Of a stretch of DNA of 11,329 bases, positions 1-6,446 are shown piece after piece. The translations under genes were made by a program, and so were the position numbers. The notes under the pieces were generated by a model that saw nothing but the letters and a program-made list of their open reading frames with translations, searched no databases and had not been told where the DNA came from. Origin of the DNA: Legionella genomosp. 1 (GTDB taxonomy: Bacteria > Pseudomonadota > Gammaproteobacteria > Legionellales > Legionellaceae). Numbering within the stretch: position 1 is the stretch's first letter; the number at the start of each line of letters is the position of its first letter. The stretch spans positions 1 to 11,329 of the forward strand of contig CAMBDN010000068.1 of assembly GCA_945865355.1 (NCBI GenBank), read 5' to 3'.

Positions 1-100
1 GAAAATACAGTATCAGATATTCCTGCTGCTGAATCAATGATCCCTTCTTCAAGGGTTAAGACGAGAACCCCACAAGATTTTAATGGATACAATAAAACAT

Positions 101-331
101 CTACTCTTCTGACATTTCCTTGCACTTATCCAGCGCTGATTTTTTGCAATTATCTGGACAATTTATATCCGGTGAATTTTCACAAGCTGTACTCACACAA
201 TCGTTGGTAACACGATCGATACACATTTGCTGGTCCAGAGCATTATTGCCATTCACCACATCAGGAATATCGGCTGCCTGCGATAAGATAGGAAAGTAGG
301 AAAACAGCATTAACATGATTATTTTCTTCAT
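101..331 (-). CDS. Small exported six-cysteine protein, copy A
   Basis: I do not recognise a named family. The 76-residue product opens with a Sec-type signal peptide: basic MKK, a hydrophobic core at residues 4-16, and a probable cleavage after Ala19 in SQA-A. The mature part of about 57 residues is polar and contains six cysteines at 37, 45, 50, 58, 62 and 70 (C-x7-C-x4-C-x7-C-x3-C-x7-C). An even cysteine number behind a signal peptide suggests three disulfides formed in the periplasm or outside the cell; that is inference. A GGAG ribosome site at 339-342 sits 7 bases before the ATG and supports this start. The upstream neighbour on the same strand, 49 bases away, is a paralogue with identical cysteine positions, so the two may be co-transcribed. 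The tail KEMSEE is acidic, unlike that of the paralogue. Function is unknown. Confidence 0.72.
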   Translation of the reverse strand: MKKIIMLMLFSYFPILSQAADIPDVVNGNNALDQQMCIDRVTNDCVSTACENSPDINCPDNCKKSALDKCKEMSEE

Positions 332-380
332 ATTCTCACTCCATCGATTTAGATATTGATGTAATTAATTTTACAATCCA

Positions 381-596
381 TTACTTACACTGCTCTATAC
401 CTATTTTTTTACACTTGGGTATACAATTTCTATCAGCCGAATTCATACAAATCACGTTAACACAATCATCAGAAGCACGACTAATACACATTTTCTGGTT
501 GGTTGAGCCAATCACGCTCACTGGATGAACCGTGTCACCAGCCCATGCTAACATTGGACAATAGACGAACAGCGTTAAAAATAGCTTTCGTTTCAT
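381..596 (-). CDS. Small exported six-cysteine protein, copy B
   Basis: This 71-residue product is a paralogue of the next gene on the same strand. It has a Sec signal peptide (MKRK, hydrophobic residues 5-16, likely cleavage after Ala19 in AWA-G). Its mature cysteines lie at 37, 45, 50, 58, 62 and 70, exactly the positions of the neighbour; an extra Cys13 is inside the signal peptide. Shared signatures around the cysteines include MCI-x-R, DCV, NS-x-D-x-NC and CKK. The chain ends with Cys70 and one lysine, and the mature protein looks basic. An AGGAGG Shine-Dalgarno at 604-609 lies 7 bases before the ATG, and a TATAAT box sits just upstream, so this is probably the first gene of a two-gene unit. 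Function is unknown; a disulfide-stabilised secreted protein is the best structural description. Confidence 0.74.
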   Translation of the reverse strand: MKRKLFLTLFVYCPMLAWAGDTVHPVSVIGSTNQKMCISRASDDCVNVICMNSADRNCIPKCKKIGIEQCK

Positions 597-601
597 TCCC
601 C

Positions 602-609
602 TTCCTCCT
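602..609 (-). promoter_or_regulatory. Strong ribosome binding site of copy B
   Basis: The minus strand reads AGGAGGAA ending 5 bases before the ATG at 594-596. It is a near-perfect anti-16S match and fixes the start of the six-cysteine gene. Confidence 0.75.
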
Positions 610-628
610 GAATAGCGTCGTCCTTTTC

Positions 629-634
629 ATTATA
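629..634 (-). promoter_or_regulatory. Putative -10 box for the six-cysteine gene pair
   Basis: The minus strand carries a perfect TATAAT. It would start transcription near 622, giving a leader of about 25 bases before the copy B start codon. No convincing -35 hexamer is seen at 16-18 bases; ACAAAC or TACAAA are the nearest candidates. An activator or alternative sigma factor may therefore be needed. Confidence 0.5.
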
Positions 635-789
635 GCTAATAAAATAAAATAGTTTGTAACTAGGCATAAAACCCAACCGAACGCCAAGATTTAAAACATG
701 ACAACAAGTCGTTACTTTAGTTGTTTGTAAAATCATGCGAAACTAGCACCTTTGCAGTCAAACCAACATGGATTTAACTTGGCAAACCT

Positions 790-2100
790 ATGCAAAAAAA
801 GACCCAGAGATTCACAAATTTTAGCCGTGCTGTCAACACCATTTCCAGCACTGTTCGCCCAAATACTGAAGCGCAGCTTGAAGATGTTTTTTCCTCAAAC
901 GCCAAACTACTCGCCCGAGGCAATGGGCTAAGCTATAGTGACTGTTGTGTTAACAATAAAGAAACAATTATCGATACCTCACGCTTAAACCATATCCTTT
1001 CCTTTGAGCCCACCACTGGAATTGTCGTATGCCAAGCTGCGGTGACCTTTGCCGATTTATTTTTAATCGACCCACACTTTATACCACCCGTTATACCTGG
1101 CACCTTACATGCGACTGTGGCCGGTGGTGTAGCCAATGATGTTCATGGCAAAAACAACCCCCATGCCGGCAGCTTCGGCCACCACATTGAGTGGATTGAA
1201 CTTCAACTTCATGATCAATTGTTACGCTGCAGTCCTACTGAGAACACTGACTTATTCAAGGCAACAGTCGCGGGTTTAGGCTTAACTGGGATCATTAAAC
1301 GTGTCGCCATTCGTATGCATAAAGCATCGCGAACCGTTACTCAGCAAACCGAGAAATTTACCCATTTTTCTAGTTTATTGGAGTACATGCAACAGGAAGG
1401 AATACATGATGACTATCAAGTGGCGTGGCTTGACTTGCTCAATGCACCCCGTGCTTTACTTTCGCTTGCTAACCATATAGCACCTGCAAAACACCAACCG
1501 TCCAGTCAGTCGCTTAAACATCGTTACACCATGCCCAAGGTGCCAATACGCCTGGTTAGCCGTTTTTTCATGAAGCAGTTTAACCGTATGTATTACCATC
1601 AGACCAAGACAGGGCTACAAAGAATGACGCTCTGGCAATTTAATAATCCTTTGGATGCAATCAATCACTGGAATCGAGTCTATGGTCCACAGGGCTTGCT
1701 ACAGTTTCAAGCAGTATTTAATAGTGTTGATGCAAACACCACCCTGGAAAATTTATTAACCATCATTAAGACTCATAAAGCAACACCAACACTTGCCGTT
1801 CTTAAATACTTCAATAAATCAGGTATCGGTATGTTATCTTTCACTGAGCCAGGTTTCACCATTGCCATTGATTTCATCAACAATGAACGGGCACGCCAAG
1901 CCATTAGAGCGATGAATCAACTGATCACTGCATCGCATGGAAAAGTATATCTCGCAAAAGACTTACTGCTAGATCGACATCAATTCACCTCGATGTATCC
2001 GAAGTATCCGAAATTTTGTGACCTTCTCGTGCAGAATAATAGTCCAATGAGCTCCTCACTGAGTAAACGTCTGGGCATAACTGAGGGAGGAAAGCGCTGA
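790..2100 (+). CDS. dprE1: DprE1-like FAD-dependent polyprenylphosphoryl-ribose 2'-oxidase
   Basis: The product resembles mycobacterial DprE1, the flavoenzyme that oxidises the 2'-hydroxyl of decaprenyl-phospho-ribose in arabinose donor synthesis. The N-terminal FAD_binding_4 (VAO-type) domain spans about residues 20-178. Visible signatures are ARGNGLSYSD (42-51), PGTLHATVAGGVANDVHGKN (103-122) and HAGSFGHH (125-132); the mycobacterial protein has IACDIHGKN and AGSFGNH there. The C-terminal half keeps WNRVYGP (294-300) and VYLAKD (386-391), whose Lys390 aligns with the catalytic Lys418 of the M. tuberculosis enzyme. The residue aligned with Cys387, target of covalent inhibitors, is Ala359. 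At 436 residues it is slightly shorter than the mycobacterial protein, mainly at the N-terminus. The ATG lacks a clear ribosome site, but homology begins soon after it. It overlaps the next gene, a DprE2-like reductase, which strongly supports the assignment. The exact lipid substrate is inferred. Confidence 0.85.
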   Translation: MQKKTQRFTNFSRAVNTISSTVRPNTEAQLEDVFSSNAKLLARGNGLSYSDCCVNNKETIIDTSRLNHILSFEPTTGIVVCQAAVTFADLFLIDPHFIPPVIPGTLHATVAGGVANDVHGKNNPHAGSFGHHIEWIELQLHDQLLRCSPTENTDLFKATVAGLGLTGIIKRVAIRMHKASRTVTQQTEKFTHFSSLLEYMQQEGIHDDYQVAWLDLLNAPRALLSLANHIAPAKHQPSSQSLKHRYTMPKVPIRLVSRFFMKQFNRMYYHQTKTGLQRMTLWQFNNPLDAINHWNRVYGPQGLLQFQAVFNSVDANTTLENLLTIIKTHKATPTLAVLKYFNKSGIGMLSFTEPGFTIAIDFINNERARQAIRAMNQLITASHGKVYLAKDLLLDRHQFTSMYPKYPKFCDLLVQNNSPMSSSLSKRLGITEGGKR

Positions 2101-2819
2101 TGAAAAGACGAACATGGGTAATTCTAGGTGCTACCTCCATCATCGCTGAAGAATTTGCTAACTGTGTGGCAAGCGAGGGGCACTCCTTGTTACTGATTGG
2201 CCGTGATAAATCACAACTTGCGATCATTGCAGCCAACATAACCCTTCGCTACCATGTGCATTGTGACGTATTGGTCGTTGATTTAGCCAAAAACATTGAT
2301 CCACTCATTAAAATTTTAGAGCATCAAAAAAACATCGATCTTTTTATTGCCCATAGTGTGATGCTCAATAACGATCAATTGAACAACAATAACATGACTG
2401 AATTACTAAACGCCAACGTCACAAATACCATACAACTCATTCACGCCTATTGGCATAAAAAACAACATGAACACCGATTATTGTTTATAAGCTCCGTTGC
2501 CGCATCCAGAGGACGCGCTAAAAATAGTCTTTATGGTGCCAGTAAAGCCACGATCGAAGTCTATCTGCAGGGACTGCAACAGGTAGCATCAAGCAATCAA
2601 CAGATCACCATTGCACGATTAGGCTTTATAGACACCTATGTAACCTATGGCGAGCCTGGGATTTTTTATGCCTCACCGCCCAAAGCCTGTGCGAAAGCGT
2701 GTTGGCGCGCGTTAAACGCAAAAAAACGCTGTATCTATCATCCATCATTTTGGGGGGTGATCATGGGGATTATAACTTACCTGCCATTTTTTATTTATAA
2801 GCGAATGGGGAAAATGTAA
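2100..2819 (+). CDS. dprE2: DprE2-like short-chain dehydrogenase (keto-sugar reductase)
   Basis: This 239-residue SDR probably performs the second epimerase step, NAD(P)H reduction of the 2'-keto intermediate made by the DprE1-like partner, yielding polyprenyl-phospho-arabinose. The Rossmann nucleotide motif is GATSIIA at residues 10-16, a degenerate form in which Ala replaces the last glycine, as the DprE2 group often tolerates (mycobacterial GGTSEIG). The catalytic set is Ser131/Ser132, Tyr145 and Lys149 in YGASK. The usual PG after the sixth strand is LGFIDT (174-179). A hydrophobic C-terminal stretch at about 217-233 followed by basic residues resembles the membrane-associated tail of DprE2. 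The ATG overlaps the stop of the upstream gene (ATGA), and a GGGAGG ribosome site lies inside that gene, so translation is probably coupled. A general SDR role is certain; the substrate rests on the gene pairing. Confidence 0.83.
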   Translation: MKRRTWVILGATSIIAEEFANCVASEGHSLLLIGRDKSQLAIIAANITLRYHVHCDVLVVDLAKNIDPLIKILEHQKNIDLFIAHSVMLNNDQLNNNNMTELLNANVTNTIQLIHAYWHKKQHEHRLLFISSVAASRGRAKNSLYGASKATIEVYLQGLQQVASSNQQITIARLGFIDTYVTYGEPGIFYASPPKACAKACWRALNAKKRCIYHPSFWGVIMGIITYLPFFIYKRMGKM

Positions 2820-2832
2820 TACATATCCCCAT
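2805..2832 (+). repeat. Inverted repeat spanning the dprE2 stop codon
   Basis: ATGGGGA at 2805-2811 and TCCCCAT at 2826-2832 form a 7-bp perfect stem with a 14-base loop that contains the dprE2 stop codon. There is no following T-run on the plus strand, so it is not a standard intrinsic terminator. It may slow 3' decay between two convergent genes. Confidence 0.35.
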
Positions 2833-2855
2833 CATCCCATTTGATAAAAAATAAA

Positions 2856-3053
2856 TCACCGTAAAATTTTATACATCGGTATAAGGGTTTGAATAATCCC
2901 AAAAAACTGCAGAATGTATACGATAAGGATGACAATCACTAAGACACCCAACAAACTTCTAACGCTCCCGGGCATTGGGATGAAGGTATTGACCACCCAC
3001 AACAGAAGCCCAAATACGATGATGTTGGCGAAAAGATTCAATAACCCATTCAT
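2856..3053 (-). CDS. Small two-helix membrane protein (Thivi_2564-like)
   Basis: The product is 65 residues from the chosen ATG at 3053. It has two hydrophobic segments of about 22 residues, NLFANIIVFGLLLWVVNTFI and SLLGVLVIVILIVYILQFFG, separated by the short turn PMPGSVR. The pattern (first helix ending in LLWVVNTFIPM, a small basic turn, then a valine/isoleucine-rich helix) resembles the Thivi_2564 family of tiny membrane proteins of unknown function; the match is from memory. An AAGGA ribosome site at 3059-3063 lies 5 bases before this ATG. An in-frame GTG at 3068 would add five residues but would place that ribosome site inside the gene, so I prefer 3053. It lies 99 bases downstream of alaS on the same strand with its own promoter, and converges with dprE2. 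A T-rich minus-strand tract (2841-2855) follows the stop and might aid termination. Confidence 0.68.
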   Translation of the reverse strand: MNGLLNLFANIIVFGLLLWVVNTFIPMPGSVRSLLGVLVIVILIVYILQFFGIIQTLIPMYKILR

Positions 3054-3082
3054 AGATGTCCTTATCACTTGCTTGTCTTTTC

Positions 3083-3091
3083 AGTATAGCA
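3083..3091 (-). promoter_or_regulatory. Extended -10 promoter of the small membrane protein gene
   Basis: The minus strand reads TGC-TATACT, an extended -10 element (TGn plus a 5/6 match to TATAAT). No good -35 is visible, which extended -10 promoters can tolerate. The predicted start near 3076 gives a leader of about 23 bases to the ATG at 3053. This suggests transcription independent of alaS. Confidence 0.5.
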
Positions 3092-3142
3092 CTTTTTTTG
3101 GACATCCATGGTTGATGACAGGCACGACAAAGCCACGCCTTG

Positions 3143-3168
3143 TGAGCATGACTTAATTTTTATGCTCA
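3143..3168 (-). repeat. Inverted repeat spanning the alaS stop codon
   Basis: TGAGCAT at 3143-3149 and ATGCTCA at 3162-3168 are perfect 7-bp arms with a 12-base loop enclosing the alaS stop (3153-3155). No U-run follows on the minus strand, so it is a poor intrinsic terminator. A role as 3' stabiliser or protein-bound dyad is possible. Confidence 0.35.
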
Positions 3169-5741
3169 GCAACCATCTTAGCGATCTGCGCCATCTTTTT
3201 ATCCAAATCAGCAGGAACAGGGCCTCCACCTTGAGCCATATCATCACGCCCCCCCCCTTTGCCACAGAGATGCTTCACGAGCATCGCGGCAGTAGGGACA
3301 CTACCAAGAATATTTTTACTCACACCAGAAACAACACTCATTTTATCTTGAGCAACGGCAATCAAAACAATGACCGCTTTATCTAAACTGGATTTTAATT
3401 GGTCGAGCAGCGTTCTTAAGCCCTGACCATCAAGATTCTCTACTTTCTTCACCAGCAAATTAACATCACCAATCTTTTGTACCTCAGCAAGCATTGCATG
3501 ACCTGACTGCGTGGCTGCTTTTAATTTGAGACGGGCTAACTCCTTTTCCTGAGTTTTTGCCTCTTGCAACAGTTGTGACAACTTGTCAGACACACTATTT
3601 GCTGATGTTTTGAGCATCAGAGACATCTCATTTAGCAGCTCTAATTGCTCATGCACCCATTGCAGCGCATAAAACCCCGTCAACATCTCAATGCGTCTAA
3701 CACCACTAGCAACGCCATATTCCGCGGTAATTTTAAAAAGACCGATATCGCCTGTCCGCCTGGCATGTGTGCCGCCACATAACTCTTTAGAAAAATCACC
3801 TACGGTTAATACCCTGACGACTTCACTGTATTTTTCACCAAATAACGCCATAGCACCACTTTGTTTTGCCGCATCAATGCTCATCAGATCGGTTACGACT
3901 TCGTCGTTAGCACGAATTTTATCATTGACCAGTGTCTCTATCTGTTGAACTTGCGTTGCTGTCAATGGTTCGAAATGAGCAAAATCGAAACGTGCACGTT
4001 CAGCATCAACCAATGAGCCTTTTTGTTGCACGTGCTCACCTACGATCGTTTTTAGCGCCGCATGCAACAAATGAGTGGCCGTATGATTGAGACGAATAGC
4101 ATCTCGTCGTGCACTATCAACCTGCGCTTTAACCGTTTGTCCAAGCAATAACTCACCTTGAGTGAGCTCTCCATAATGCACAATCGCCTGCCCTACTTTT
4201 TGCGTATCATCGACACGAAAGACAGCCTGTTCGCTCACCAACTGACCACGATCACCAACTTGCCCGCCACTCTCCGCGTAAAATGGCGTATCCGCCAACA
4301 CAATTGCAGCCTTCGTGCCCGCTGCTAATTGCTTAACATTGTTGCTATCACAGAGCATGGCCACAACATTACTTTTCAACAGATCCTGTTCATAACCATG
4401 AAAAACTGACACAGCACTGAGCTGGTTAGTATTAGAATAATCAACACTAAATTGGCTGGCCGATTGGGATTGTTCACGCTGCTGCTGCATGCACTGATTA
4501 AACCCTTCCATATCCACTTGTAAGTCGTGCTCACGAGCAATATCCGCTGTTAAGTCCAGTGGAAAACCATAGGTATCATACAGTTTGAAAGCGACATCAC
4601 CGGGTATTTCTTTCCCGGGCAAGCCTTTTATTTGCTCTTGCAGTAAGCGCAAACCCTGCTCTAAAGTACGTGCAAACTGATTTTCTTCTTGTGCTAAAAT
4701 TCGTTCAATTTGTGTTTTCTGAGTCACTAATTCGTTATATGCATCGCCCATGACCTCGATCAATGGCTGCACTAAATGACAGAAAAATGGCGTTGGTAAC
4801 CCTAATTTATTGCCATGACGTACGGCACGTCTGATAATCCGACGCAGCACATACCCACGCCCTTCATTAGAAGGCATCACACCATCGGCAATCAAAAATG
4901 AGCAGGCACGGATGTGATCCGCGATAACCTTTAGCGAAGGATGCGTCAGATCCACTCCTTTAGCGAGCCGTGCAATAGCGTGGATCAAATGCTGAAAACT
5001 ATCAATTTCATAGTTATTATGTACACCCTGTACCACCGCAGCAACACGCTCAAGCCCCATACCCGTATCTACTGATGGTTTTGGTAAGGGGTGGAGGTGG
5101 CCTTCCTTATCGCGATTGAACTGCATGAACACCAAATTCCAAATCTCGATGTATCGGTCCCCATCTGCTTCAGGACTACCTGGTGGCCCTCCTGGTATAT
5201 CTGCTCCGTGATCATAAAAAATTTCCGTACAAGGCCCACACGGACCTGTATCACCCATTGACCAGAAATTATCTTCTTCACCGCAACGTGAAAATCGTAG
5301 CGCAGAAACACCCATTTCATTTAGCCAGATATCTGCCGCCTCATCATCATCTTTATACACCGTCACCCATAAGCGCTCTGGCGGTAGTTGCAAAACTTTG
5401 GTCAAAAATTCCCAAGCATATGCAATCGCTTCTCGTTTAAAATAATCACCAAAACTAAAGTTACCCAGCATTTCAAAGAATGTATGATGTCTCGCGGTAT
5501 ATCCCACATTTTCCAAATCGTTGTGTTTGCCGCCCGCACGCACACAGCGCTGTGCGCTGACAGCTCGGCTATATGAGCGCGACTCAAGACCTAGGAAGGT
5601 ATCCTTGAATTGCACCATACCTGCATTGGTAAATAATAAGGTGGGATCATTTGCAGGCACTAGCGAACTTGAAGGCACAACGTGATGGCCATGTTTTGCA
5701 AAATAATCAAAAAATGCTTGTCTTATCTCTGAACTTTTCAT
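3153..5741 (-). CDS. alaS: Alanine--tRNA ligase
   Basis: Cytoplasmic class II synthetase that charges tRNA-Ala. At 862 residues it is close to the usual 870-880. The catalytic domain occupies about 1-240, with FTNAGMVQFKDTFLG at 37-51 and class II motif 3 DTGMGLER at 225-232. The tRNA-recognition region follows, with DHIRACSFLIADG at 275-287. The editing domain has zinc ligands His553 and His557 (HTATH) and Cys655 and His659 (CGGTH), equivalent to E. coli His564, His568, Cys666 and His670, so mischarged Ser/Gly editing should be intact. The C-Ala domain ends with GKGGGRDDMAQGGGP (827-841). The glycines at 829-831 are all GGG, creating a nine-G tract. An AGAAGG-type ribosome site (5748-5753) precedes the ATG. 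It is the third gene of the recA-recX-alaS series, 128 bases after recX; that gap shows no convincing promoter or terminator. Confidence 0.97.
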   Translation of the reverse strand: MKSSEIRQAFFDYFAKHGHHVVPSSSLVPANDPTLLFTNAGMVQFKDTFLGLESRSYSRAVSAQRCVRAGGKHNDLENVGYTARHHTFFEMLGNFSFGDYFKREAIAYAWEFLTKVLQLPPERLWVTVYKDDDEAADIWLNEMGVSALRFSRCGEEDNFWSMGDTGPCGPCTEIFYDHGADIPGGPPGSPEADGDRYIEIWNLVFMQFNRDKEGHLHPLPKPSVDTGMGLERVAAVVQGVHNNYEIDSFQHLIHAIARLAKGVDLTHPSLKVIADHIRACSFLIADGVMPSNEGRGYVLRRIIRRAVRHGNKLGLPTPFFCHLVQPLIEVMGDAYNELVTQKTQIERILAQEENQFARTLEQGLRLLQEQIKGLPGKEIPGDVAFKLYDTYGFPLDLTADIAREHDLQVDMEGFNQCMQQQREQSQSASQFSVDYSNTNQLSAVSVFHGYEQDLLKSNVVAMLCDSNNVKQLAAGTKAAIVLADTPFYAESGGQVGDRGQLVSEQAVFRVDDTQKVGQAIVHYGELTQGELLLGQTVKAQVDSARRDAIRLNHTATHLLHAALKTIVGEHVQQKGSLVDAERARFDFAHFEPLTATQVQQIETLVNDKIRANDEVVTDLMSIDAAKQSGAMALFGEKYSEVVRVLTVGDFSKELCGGTHARRTGDIGLFKITAEYGVASGVRRIEMLTGFYALQWVHEQLELLNEMSLMLKTSANSVSDKLSQLLQEAKTQEKELARLKLKAATQSGHAMLAEVQKIGDVNLLVKKVENLDGQGLRTLLDQLKSSLDKAVIVLIAVAQDKMSVVSGVSKNILGSVPTAAMLVKHLCGKGGGRDDMAQGGGPVPADLDKKMAQIAKMVAEHKN
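3249..3257 (-). repeat. Nine-G homopolymer in alaS
   Basis: Three consecutive GGG codons for Gly829-Gly831 form a G9 tract (C9 on the plus strand). It lies in the conserved GKGGGR motif of the C-Ala domain. Slippage would replace the last 31 residues. Synonymous GGT/GGC/GGA codons would avoid it. Confidence 0.9.
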
Positions 5742-5869
5742 GTTATACCTTCTGCAAATGATTTTTTCAAAAACCTGTGAAATGCCAACCTACCGGCGCC
5801 TAATTTAGCATGGGGAGAAAGCCAATGAGGGGGGACGGCACAGTGTGCAATTTTAAATCATACCGTGTT

Positions 5870-6307
5870 TTAGTCGTTATTACTAAACACTTTAGCTATC
5901 GTATCGGTGGAAAACCCTCGATAAAGCAAGAATTTTTTTTGCTTTTGTAGCGCAAGATAAGATAACTCACTTTGCTCTTTATATTTTTTCTTCCACACGC
6001 CAATAGCATGCACTAACCAATTGTCTTGCTCTTGCTGCAGCTGTGCATCGATCAACTCAACATCAATCTGCAGGCTTTGCAATTCCTGGCGAATCCTTTG
6101 CGGTCCATAGCCTTGGCGAATACGTGTGCGACAGACATTTTCTACAAAGCGGCTATCGCTTTGTAAGCCCAGACGCTGACAATCCAGAAGGGCGTCCTGT
6201 ACATCTGTATTGGAATATCCCTTTGTTGCTAACTTATTAGCCAGTTCGAGTGCGCCATGCTCACGTCTCGTCAATAATCGCACTGCACTTGCATAAGCTT
6301 CGTTCAC
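5870..6307 (-). CDS. recX: Regulatory protein RecX
   Basis: RecX binds in the groove of RecA filaments and limits their extension and ATPase activity. The 145-residue product has the expected size and three-helix repeat layout: N-terminal signature RLLTRREHGALELANKLATK at about 9-28, LGLQSDSRFVENVCRTRIRQ-type core at about 46-65, then GYGPQRIRQELQ and a C-terminal helical repeat with KKFLLYRGFSTDTIAKVF. The start is a GTG at 6305-6307, supported by an AGGAG ribosome site (6314-6318) six bases away. It follows recA after 139 bases that hold a REP-like palindrome and a second inverted repeat. These probably lower recX expression relative to recA, as a hairpin does in E. coli; here that is inference from layout. 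Confidence 0.93.
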   Translation of the reverse strand: MNEAYASAVRLLTRREHGALELANKLATKGYSNTDVQDALLDCQRLGLQSDSRFVENVCRTRIRQGYGPQRIRQELQSLQIDVELIDAQLQQEQDNWLVHAIGVWKKKYKEQSELSYLALQKQKKFLLYRGFSTDTIAKVFSNND

Positions 6308-6327
6308 CGAATGCTCCTAGAATTAAT

Positions 6328-6384
6328 GGCACCACCTTAACGCTTTTTTCCTTATAAAAAGGAGAAATCATTCGTGGTAGTGCC
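6328..6384 (-). repeat. Imperfect inverted repeat in the recX leader
   Basis: GGCACCACC (6328-6336) and GGTAGTGCC (6376-6384) pair over 9 bases with one mismatch at 6379. The enclosed region contains a small TCCTT/AAGGA stem, and the outer arms are followed or preceded by direct copies of CCTTAAC (6335-6341, 6384-6390). On the minus strand this lies between recA and the recX ribosome site. No U-run follows either stem, so it is not a textbook terminator. Confidence 0.4.
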
Positions 6385-6394
6385 CTTAACTTCT

Positions 6395-6440
6395 ATCATG
6401 ATCCCCCGTATTTCGCTTCGCTGCATACGGGCTACATGAT
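6395..6440 (-). repeat. REP-like palindrome 3' of recA
   Basis: CCCGTAT (6405-6411) and ATACGGG (6425-6431) form a perfect 7-bp stem around a TTCGCTTCGCTGC loop. Outer arms ATCATG (6395-6400) and CATGAT (6435-6440) extend it. Read on the minus strand it has the form TAGCCCG-n-ATGCAGCGAAGCG...CGGG, which matches a widespread class of bacterial dispersed palindromes (TAGCCCGGATGCAGCG... type). It starts six bases after the recA stop. It may stabilise the recA mRNA 3' end and reduce read-through into recX. Only one copy is present in the window, so its dispersed nature is from recall of the motif. Confidence 0.65.
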
Positions 6441-6446
6441 CTCGCT

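Noticed and set aside
1..210. Plus-strand open frame without a start, running in from the left edge
   Set aside because: It could be the tail of an upstream gene, but more than half lies antisense to the six-cysteine gene copy A and I recognise no domain in the roughly 69 residues. Sequence to the left is needed.
2805..2855. Bidirectional intrinsic terminator between dprE2 and the small membrane protein gene
   Set aside because: A 7-bp stem exists, but no T-run follows it on the plus strand, and the minus-strand T-rich tract lies on the wrong side of that stem. It is listed only as an inverted repeat.
3066..3068. GTG as the start of the small membrane protein
   Set aside because: The AAGGA ribosome site would then lie inside the coding region, whereas the ATG at 3053 has it at an ideal distance.
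3108..3386. Plus-strand open frame of 92 codons overlapping the 3' end of alaS
   Set aside because: It is antisense to the conserved C-Ala coding sequence and shows no recognisable domain; it is explained as a shadow.
5838..5848. Dyad GCACA-G-TGTGC between recX and alaS
   Set aside because: The arms are only five bases with a one-base centre, leaving no room for a stable RNA loop. It could be an operator, but nothing else supports that.
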